Source: Protostelium mycophagum (taxonomy: Eukaryota > Evosea > Variosea > Protosteliida > Protosteliaceae). Taken from it: DNA of 33,822 nucleotides. Position numbers and translations under genes: made by a program. The notes below the pieces were generated by a model that made no database searches, had not been told where the DNA came from, and saw nothing but the letters and a program-made list of their open reading frames with translations. Positions 21,201 to 28,659 of the stretch are shown here, in pieces; position 1 is the first letter of the stretch, and every line of letters begins with the position of its first letter. The stretch lies in the NCBI GenBank assembly GCA_002081555.1, contig KV920890.1:1-33822 (forward strand), read 5' to 3'.

Positions 21201-21755
21201 CATAACACGTGATGAGGCCGAGCTCCTGCTCTCAAACTGTACACCGGGGACATATCTAATCCGACGAAGTTTCAACGTGATGGGATATGTCTTGTCGTAC
21301 AAAGCGGCCAAGGGAATCATGCACATTCGAGATATCTTACCAGATGGCGGTAAGATCAAGGTGAGATGTCATGATCAGAAGAAAATTCAAGTTTACAAAT
21401 AGAAATGTTTTTGGTGCATATTTTTTGTGATTTATGGCGTCGCCACAAGATACATTTGGAGCTGTCTTGAAGATGTATAAAAATACAATATCAATACATT
21501 TATTATTATTTATCTGGAACAAAGCCGCGGACTTGACACAACAGAAAAACACATCTTCTCTCAAATCATCTTTGGAGTAATGAACTGATGAGTCTTCAGG
21601 TGATCAAAGAAGACAGAAGAGTCCTTGTATTTGACTCCTTGCCTGACTACATCAACTCAATGAAGAAACAGAAGGTGATCACACAAGCTTTAGACATGCG
21701 GACGTACTCGAAATCCCCACTGTCCATAGATCTAGATCCAGAAGAAGTGAAATAA
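18215..21755 (+). CDS. Protein kinase with C-terminal SH2 domain (SHK-like), plus N-terminal beta-sandwich-like region
   Basis: A kinase followed by an SH2 domain is the layout of Dictyostelium SHK proteins. The N-terminal exons join in phase to NNIALERNFTELSLKFRRKD, YIETGIYQFTQFQTVTIINN, SKDKFNFKVEVINPPGAEDK and VEIIVNPMAGKLG, an alternating strand pattern like MSP/ASH immunoglobulin-like folds (inference). The kinase follows: FLGEISRGAWGSVHRAKW (glycine loop), AVKKLHIQEL (catalytic Lys), VPICLLMEYCKEGSLTKLL, IYHRDLKPDNVLV, KITDFDTARYYYKRK (DFG reads DFD), LGTLEYKAPEVIEGEG, YSFGVLAWQVW and ACWEQNPFKRPAEGF. The SH2 domain has GWAADITRDEAELLLSNC and GTYLIRRSFNVMGYVLSYKA with the phosphotyrosine-binding Arg. 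The first exon and initiator Met are unresolved, so the start is approximate. A 370-nt intron (about 19405-19774) carries hairpin repeats. The stop TAA lies within AATAAA. Confidence 0.87.
19481..19680. repeat. Three TTTGCAGC units in a kinase intron
   Basis: TTGGTTTGCAGCAGAGCTGCA occurs near 19475 and 19530 and its first half (TTTGGTTTGCAGCAAAC) near 19668, flanking the hairpin at 19553-19643. The core is the same palindrome seen at 10980 and 13720-13838. Confidence 0.65.
19553..19643. repeat. 91-nt element with 13-bp terminal inverted repeats in a kinase intron
   Basis: AGACCTGGAGTCC (19553-19565) is the exact reverse complement of GGACTCCAGGTCT (19631-19643). Inside is a second inverted repeat ACGGTA-AGC-TACCGT (19575-19589). 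The inner part shares three blocks with 10444-10472 in an SSU72 intron. It encodes nothing. It resembles a tiny MITE or a foldback element. Confidence 0.65.
19994..20013 (+). repeat. GTTGTAGA doublet in a kinase intron
   Basis: Follows the 5' splice site directly (GTGAGTTGTAGATG...). Identical 20-mer to 14443-14462 in FNIP. Confidence 0.85.
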
Positions 21756-21756
21756 A
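21751..21756 (+). terminator. Polyadenylation signal AATAAA containing the kinase stop
   Basis: The gene ends GAA GAA GTG AAA TAA AA; the stop TAA (21753-21755) lies within AATAAA. Confidence 0.7.
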
Positions 21757-22110
21757 ATCGAGATTGAAAGTTTTACATGAGGGTCAATATTAACCCGGGA
21801 TTCGGTTTTTGCTGCACAAAGAACCAATTTTCCTCACAAGATTATCAGGGTTCATCAATAGACACTCTACAGATGCTAGGTTTCAAAAGGTCTAATTTAT
21901 TACTTGGGGCTGAGATAATCGTCCAGACATTCTTCACCCTAACATATTTCCATAGTAATTTTTTGCGGTTAGTTTTTTTTATCATGGGGGCGTGAAAAAG
22001 GGTATCCCCCGGCTACCTTAATCGTGGTCACGTGATTTATTGCATTCCCGGTACCATTCCCGAAGTGTTCTTTGTCCCGGGGATGAAACAAAATACGGCC
22101 ATCTTAGAAG
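21757..22110. promoter_or_regulatory. Intergenic, presumed P450 promoter region
   Basis: About 350 nt between the kinase and P450 genes. It contains a GTCACGTGAT palindrome (E-box CACGTG) near 22028. An ATG-initiated 72-codon frame at 21777 lacks motifs and is probably noise. Confidence 0.35.
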
Positions 22111-24071
22111 ATGGAGTACATCACCCCTGCTACCACAGCCCTAGCTGCAGGTGCTGTAGGAACCGCTTTATTATTGAATGTGAGCTGAAACATTCGTTCA
22201 TTATGGTGATGGATGTAGTGCCAGAAGAGAGCACCAAATGGACCTCCCCACTACTCTTCATACATTCCTTATCTCGGAGCTTGTTTGGATTTCTTGAAAG
22301 GACCAAGGTAGGAACATATGCGGGGCTCAACTAATCCGTACAGAACCTTCGTCACCGAGAACAGCAAGAAGGTGAGTCTTATTCTCTGATTCATCAGTGA
22401 TTGGATTTCAGCTGGGAGATGTCTGGACCTTTGACATGTTTAATACCCGTGTCTTTTTCTTAGGTATGACACGATCCCTTCTCTTCTCATCTTCCCCAGG
22501 TGCTCCTGAGATGGCTCATGTTTTCTTTGCTAGTCGCGAGATGGATCTCAACAGTGAGACCTTCATTCATCAAAAACAAAACCGCATGTACTTTTATGCA
22601 AAAATTGATCGCTTGCAGAGGGTTACAAATTTCTCTTTGGAAGCTTCTTTTCTCAAGAAGATGAAAAATACGATGGGATATCCGTATTCAAAAAGGTGCC
22701 AGCTCTTTCACAAATCTATCACTTTATTCATCCCATAAAGGTTTTGTCAGTCTCAAACGTGAGGAGCAATATCAACAAGGTCGCAGATGACTGTCTCCTC
22801 CAAATGAAGAAAGCAAGTCCTAAATTTCAGAGAATTTTCCTCAACGTCACAGTGTTGGAGTGGAGACGAACCTGTAGACTATTTTGAGGATGGATACGCC
22901 ATCACTTTCCGCATGGCCCTCAGAGCTGTTGTAGGCGGATCACACGTAGACAAATATTTCAACGACATCATGAGCGCCTTTTCTGTTTTAGATAGAGACT
23001 TTAGCGGCATCAACCTCTTCCTTCCCAAGATACCCACTGCAAGCGCCAAGAGGTATGAATGAAACCTCCTGCCAAATCGTAGAGTTGACATTGGGCAGAC
23101 GTCGTGACGCCCACGAGAAAGCTCAGAATGCGATTAGAGGAATACTTGCTGACAGACAAGCTGATGATGACCCTACCCCCATCTCCTTTGATTATTTCGT
23201 CGAAGCTTACACAGTGAGCCATTTCCTGAAGTTTCTTTGATATTTCTGAGAAATTTAGGACGAGTCTGGAGTGAATGAGCGGGCATTGTTGATGGGATTA
23301 TTGGGTATTTTGTTTGCAGCATCTACAAACACTGCCTTAATCTCTTCTTGGATACCCATATATTTATCTGCTTACCCAGAATGGAAGTGAGTCTACAACG
23401 CGATTACATTTTGGTGGGGAATTTGACGATTTTTTATTCAGGGAGAAAATAATCCAAGAACAAGAGGAAATCATCAAGAATTGCGGTGAGCAGCTGACAC
23501 TCGAGGCGTTGGACAAGATGGTCATTTTGGAGGCCTTTTTGCAGGAGGTTCTGAGACACAAAGTACATTCTTTTGTATGGAGAATGGTAGGCGCCAAATT
23601 TGAATTTGAAAATTGACCTTGGGAAGACGACAAGAGAATTGAAATTAAATCAATACACCATCCCTGCTAACTCCGTTTGCATCGTCAGGCTCGAATCTCT
23701 GACCGTACGTTTTCCCGCCAAAAACTCCACTGAAAATCTGTTGTAGATGGACAACAAAACGTACGACAACTCCGCTGCTTTTTCACCCGAGAGATTCCTG
23801 AACGGTGAAAGAGCAAAGACTTACACTTTTGGTTCTGGTCTTCACCCCTGCCTTGGACAGAAACTCGCCACTTATGAAACATCCATCTTTGCCAGCCATT
23901 TTCTCAGAAATTTCGAGTGAGTTGTAGATACCGTGTGTACATTTGACATTTTGAAGGTTTGCGGAGAGATTTGAAAAGCTACCGGAGATCAACATGGAAG
24001 ACCTCAGTGGGAGCTGGCCGAAGGTCAAGCCGATCGTGAAGATCAACAAAAAGAACGGCCTTAGAGGATAA
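22111..24071 (+). CDS. Cytochrome P450, CYP7/CYP8-like
   Basis: Haem monooxygenase, probably ER-anchored and acting on a sterol or other lipid (family inference). ATG 22111 opens MEYITPATTALAAGAVGTAL, an N-terminal membrane anchor. After a 40-nt intron the chain continues PHYSSYIPYLGACLDFLKGP and LGDVWTFDMFNTRVFFLGAP. The I-helix region reads LFAASTNTALISSW, which resembles the ANT motif of CYP7/CYP8 rather than the usual AGxxT. The K-helix ExxR is in FLQEVLRHK, PERF is in FSPERFLNGE and the haem loop is FGSGLHPCLGQKLA with the cysteine ligand. The C-terminus reads VKPIVKINKKNGLRG. Total about 470 residues. Introns are about 35-60 nt; exon borders between 22580 and 22900 are unclear. The stop overlaps AATAAA. 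Confidence 0.87.
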
Positions 24072-24075
24072 TAAA
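24070..24075 (+). terminator. Polyadenylation signal AATAAA overlapping the P450 stop
   Basis: The gene ends AGA GGA TAA TAAAA; the last two bases of the stop (24069-24071) are the first two of AATAAA. Confidence 0.65.
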
Positions 24076-24182
24076 ATTCAATTTAAATACAAGATCTGCA
24101 GAAATTGATTGTAAAATTACAAAGTTTCGTTTGTCTATTTCGGAAAAATGGATCGGGAATCACATCGCAATCACATTCGAGT

Positions 24183-26279
24183 ATGTGGGGAGTAGGAGAG
24201 CCAGTGTGCATACGGATCAGCGGTCCAGATCCAAGACAGAAGAGATTGAACTCTCGACCTTTCTTCACCACCATCAATCCAAATAACCAATTAGATGATG
24301 GAACTCTCTGTTACTCAGCTTCTGGCTTTGTTTTGTCGGATGGTGATCTATTTCTGTTCTTTAAGGATCTTATTCAGTCATCAAATGATCACGATCAAAT
24401 AGTGAAGTTAAGATTGATGGTCCCTAGGATTGATTGTGACAACTGCCACTCTTCTTATACCTTTCTTAGAAGAGGTAAACACCCACACGATTTTTAATCT
24501 TTACCATAGCAGAGTACAAGTCTCTCAAAAAACACTATTGTAGAGGCAAGGAGGGGGAACGAGTGGGAGCCCCTCACGCTGCAAAGAGTCGCAGAAATGG
24601 GGTCTATTCGCATCGCTCTGAACCGTTTACTTGGAAGTTCATCCGATTTTGCTCGAAATTGGCAAGTGGGATGGATGCTTCCACAAAGTTCAGATGAAAT
24701 TTCGCGGAAATACACAGACTTGTGGTGTACCATCGCTGTTCTGTCGACACAGCGCAGACCGAGTAGTGTGGATTCGCAGATCACAGTGAGTAAATCTGCG
24801 ATCAGAGTCCGAGACGAGATCACAGTTATCGGGTGAATATTTATAATATTATTCTTCAATAATAAAAAATCGAGCAAAAATCGAGTTGTATAAATAAATA
24901 TTAAAAATTGATTTGGAACAGATCACCTTTTGGGGTCTACAACGACTCACTAATGAACTCTGTGATTAAGGGAATCATCAGCAATCAAGTGAAGGCAACC
25001 GAAGAACAAGATACTCCTGACATGTGGCTGACAGACGCAAAATGTCTCCCAGGGACAGAAGGAGCTCCCGTCTACAATGAGGAGCAACATACCATTGGGG
25101 TCAGTAATATCGTATAATATTTCAAAAATAAAAACGAATTCTTGTAGATGCTGCTTCCACCAATCCAAAGTAGAGACCGATACCCGGTCAAATTTTTCTT
25201 TGTGGCAACTCTACAATGCCTTCTGTCAGCCTGTGACATGACCAACACACGCCATCAAGCGATAGAATCGAGGCAATATTCTAAATTTGTGGCAGAGGAC
25301 AGATTAGTATCTCTACATTATGCTGGCTCTTGGGCTTCAGGATTTATATTTTTTCCGGGATGTAAGTTGAAATTATAAATAGGATGAAAAATGAATTAAT
25401 CTGAAATAGATATTCTGACAAATGCACACCTCATTCGCCCATCATCTACAACGACACCTCATCTACAAACTCTTAAAAAAGTGAGAGTGAGAACATGCCT
25501 CTATGAAAACGAAAAACGCTACATCCGGTTTGATGCAAAAGTAATCTGGGTCTGTGAATCTCATTTGGACCTTGCCGTGTTAAAATACGATCATCATCTT
25601 CCAAAAATAGAACATCTACAACTATCCACAGAGTTGCGAGAGGGACAGGGAGTGTATATTGTGAGTAAATTTACAGGGTCAGTTAATCTATTTATAGTGA
25701 AAAAATTTAGGTGGGTTTTCCAATTTTCCAACCAAACGAAATGGCGCCAACCTGGACGTCAGGAGTTGTACAGAAAGTGGTCATCTACAACGACCAACCC
25801 ACCATTTTACAGACGAGGTAAGAAATCCCACGAAATTGACATAACCTTTATCAGTGCTGCTGTTCACCGAGGAAACAGCGGAGGCATGGTCTTGGATAGG
25901 TATACACATTTCTTTTCCAACAATTCGCTTGATCCATTTGACACCGACCAGATCTGGTAGATTTCTGGGAATAGTGACGTCTAACACGATACTCCACCTA
26001 CCATCTCGATTTGAACCGCCTGATGGTTTTGAGAAGGAGGCGGCATGGCAGGAAATCAAAGAGAGACAGAGGCTCATTCTCGCCCGTCTCAATTTTTCAG
26101 TCCCGTTCCATGAACTGAGATGTCTGTTTTCTGAGGAATTTCGGCGGGTTGTAGATGGAGGAAATGAAGATAAATTGAGGGTGTGGTTAGATGGAAATTT
26201 GGGAGAATACAGTGAGGCTAAGAAGAACTTATGGTCTTGGAGGAGCCCCGAAGCAGGGACCAATAAAAGCCGATTGTGA
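24183..26279 (+). CDS. TYSND1: Peroxisomal leader-peptide-processing protease TYSND1/DEG15, C-terminal SRL
   Basis: Trypsin-like serine protease that cleaves PTS2 presequences and other proteins inside peroxisomes. The start ATG 24183 gives MWGVGEPVCIRISGPDP; the N-terminal half has YSASGFVLSDGDLFLFF, then SPFGVYNDSLMN and LTDAKCLPGTEGAPVYN, closely matching human TYSND1 (SPFGAF, LLTDARCLPGTEG). The protease half carries the triad: His in LTNAHLIRP, Asp in SHLDLAVLKYD, Ser in AAVHRGNSGGMVLD, followed by FLGIVTSNT and LNFSVPFHELRCLF. The last residues are GTNKSRL; SRL is a recognised type 1 peroxisomal targeting signal and human TYSND1 ends in SKL. About 600 residues with several 30-70-nt introns, one of them AT-rich near 24840. 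Catalytic residues appear intact. Confidence 0.92.
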
Positions 26280-26543
26280 TTTCAGTGAGGCTATTGTCAT
26301 TTTTTATTGTGCCATCATTTTAACCGAATTGAATGTTCAAGATTGAAGCACATATTAGTTCAGAAGAACCAAGATAAGATCATTGAGAAGACGGGTTTGA
26401 CATCAGTGGATTTAAACAATTATAGCAGATGATGAAAGAGTGGATTCTTTCCGGGAAAGTTCGTAGGAAAGAAAGGCGGAATTCGCGGTTACATTCCATT
26501 ACAACTTCTCGGTTTGTTTTCTTCTTTTTCATCTCCTTGGAGT
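26280..26543. promoter_or_regulatory. 5' region of the sugar porter gene
   Basis: In frame with the porter, sequence upstream of ATG 26544 reads FVGKKGGIRGYIPLQLLGLF and could be coding, but no in-frame ATG is visible before two TGA codons at about 26427-26432. A short upstream exon ending before TATAGCAG is possible. Confidence 0.35.
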
Positions 26544-28556
26544 ATGTACGGATGGCTTGTTGCCTCCACGGCAGCTCTTGGAGGTCTTGTGATTGGCTAC
26601 GAAATTGGGATCGTCAGGTTCGTCATCATTTCCCATGATTTTGTCTGAAAAGCACAGCCAAATTCTACTTCAGCCACACTTCTTACAATATTTTCAACTC
26701 GGCTCAGCAACATGGATGACACAAGATGATACTGCCTGGAGGACAGCTTGGGTATGAAGTCATTGTTCTGCGAGAAATCTCAAATCGGCAGATACCTTGC
26801 AGCTTTCTCCTCGGCTGCTCTTTGGGTGCATTAGTGGTCTCGTATCCGTCGCACCACATTGGCAGAAAATGGACGATGTTTCTCGGGGCACTCGCCTTTT
26901 TAGTCGGTGAACAAACCAATCACATTTTTTAAGTTGCAAAGCACATTACAAACTGTATTGGCAACTGAAATGTGAAGGGGTGATTTTCGAGGCATGCGCC
27001 TACAACATCGAACTTCTATATGCGGGAAGAGTTGTATCGGGTATTGGTGTTGGAATCATGTCAGCAACCATACCTTTATACATTTCCGAGACTTCAGAAA
27101 GTCAAGTGAGTACTCTATGAACCAAATCATTATCATCTCCCAACACTCAGAAAAAACACACTCGCAGCTCATTGTATGACAACGAAAAGAGTAGAAAGTT
27201 GAAGAAAACAGGTTCGAGGAAGACTTGGAACAGCTTACCAGTTGATGATCACGATCGGTATATTTATTGCCACAATTACAAACATGGCCGTGAATCTTAT
27301 GTCAGTGATTAATTCATCATCCAAATCTTGTTGATGACTTTTCTAGAAAAGAAGAATATGTGTGGAGAATATGCTTCGCACTTCAAGCTGTGCCCTGTCT
27401 CCTCATGCTAATCGCTTTACTGCCTCTTCCAAACTCACCGAGATGGCTCATCGTGAAAGGCGACTATGAAGGAGCAAGAGACGTGAGTGTCGACATTATT
27501 GTGACTCTATACTGAAAATGTAAAGGTGATCGCGAAATTGCGCGGTCGTTCTCGTCATGATCCAGAGGTAAATTTCAGCGAAATTTCACTCGATAACATA
27601 AAAATAGATACACGATCGTTTCAAAGAGATACAATTCTCTATAGAATTGGAAAAGCAAATGGGTGGTGGTGGATGGATGTCTTTGTTATTTGGAGCGGAC
27701 ATCAGAAAGAGGACCTATCTCGCCATCCTTCTACAATCTTGTCAACAACTGTCTGCCATCAATTTTATTCTGTATTACGGAGCCACAATATGGGCCGAAG
27801 AGTCCTATCATTATTCCACGGTGAGATGCTCCATCTAAATGTCTGGCTGACAAAAAAGATATTTGTGGCATGCTTTACAGCAGTAAATATTCTGGCGACA
27901 CTACCGAGTATGTGGTTGATAGAAAGAGTGGGAAGGAGATGGCTTATGGTTTTTGGCGGGTGACCATCTACAATGAGATCTGATATCATACTGACCCTGC
28001 AGGTTGGGGATGTCTTTATCTTACAGTTTGGCCTTGATCATATCTATATCCCCAATCAATTCCAGGGTTGCCACTTTTGCTGCATTCGGATGTATCATAT
28101 TATCTGGTGAAATTTCGATGAAATTTCATAGTGGTCTGATATCCTATTCAGATATCTTTTTCGCCTCGACGTGGGGACCGGTGGTGTGGGTTTACGTATC
28201 GGAGATCTTCCCACTCCGGTATCGGGCCAAGGGGACGAGTCTTGGAACAGTATTCAATTGGTTATTTAATGCGTTAGTCTCTATGGCGGGGCCAATATTA
28301 TATTCAAAAATGGGCATCAAAGTATTGGTGGTAAGCTTCCACTCAATATATATTAAATATTTTGACAAGACTGTGACACTTTTAGTTTCCCGCGGGATGT
28401 ACATTATTCATGGCTTGTTTCACTCTGTTTCTTGTGCCGGAGACACGAGGATGCACCTTGGAGCAGATTGATACCCTCTTTGCCAACAAAAAACAGAGCA
28501 TGGACTCTTTTGGTCGGCGCGGGGAGAGGCAGCATCTGCTCACCTCAAAAGTGTGA
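26544..28556 (+). CDS. Sugar porter, major facilitator superfamily (hexose transporter type)
   Basis: Twelve-helix plasma-membrane monosaccharide transporter. The first helix reads MYGWLVASTAALGGLVIGYE (cf. GYDxG of sugar porters). Then come HHIGRKWTMFLGALAFLVG (loop 2-3 GRK motif), YAGRVVSGIGVGIMSATIPL, YISETSE (PLYxSE motif), RGRLGTAYQLMITIGIFIAT, LPNSPRWLIVKGD, QQLSAINFILYYGATIW (QQxxGIN motif with Ser for Gly), ERVGRRWLMVFGG, GPVVWVYVSEIFPLRYRAKG and VPETRGCTLEQIDTLF before a short hydrophilic tail ending TSKV. This is a full sugar-porter signature set, about 480 residues. Many introns are 35-60 nt. The initiator is uncertain because the frame may extend upstream. The gene converges on the phosphodiesterase, with stops 98 nt apart. 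Confidence 0.9.
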
Positions 28557-28653
28557 AAGTTTATTCAGTAAGACGTAAAATGAGAAGCTCAGCTTGAAGA
28601 ATGAAGCAATCTGTGGTACGAAATACATCACTTCTGTATTATTTTACTTTTGT

Positions 28654-28659
28654 TTTATT
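28654..28659 (-). terminator. Polyadenylation signal AATAAA containing the phosphodiesterase stop
   Basis: On the minus strand the gene ends GGC CAA TAA AAC; the stop TAA (28655-28657) is inside AATAAA. Confidence 0.7.

Noticed and set aside
21777-21995. 72-codon frame between kinase and P450 genes
   Set aside because: No motif, no poly(A) signal at its end, AT-rich composition like surrounding non-coding DNA.
24690-24715. GAAATTTCGCGGAAAT in TYSND1 as an intron element
   Set aside because: It lies in continuous coding sequence (SSDEISRKYTD) with no splice sites, so the word is not confined to introns.
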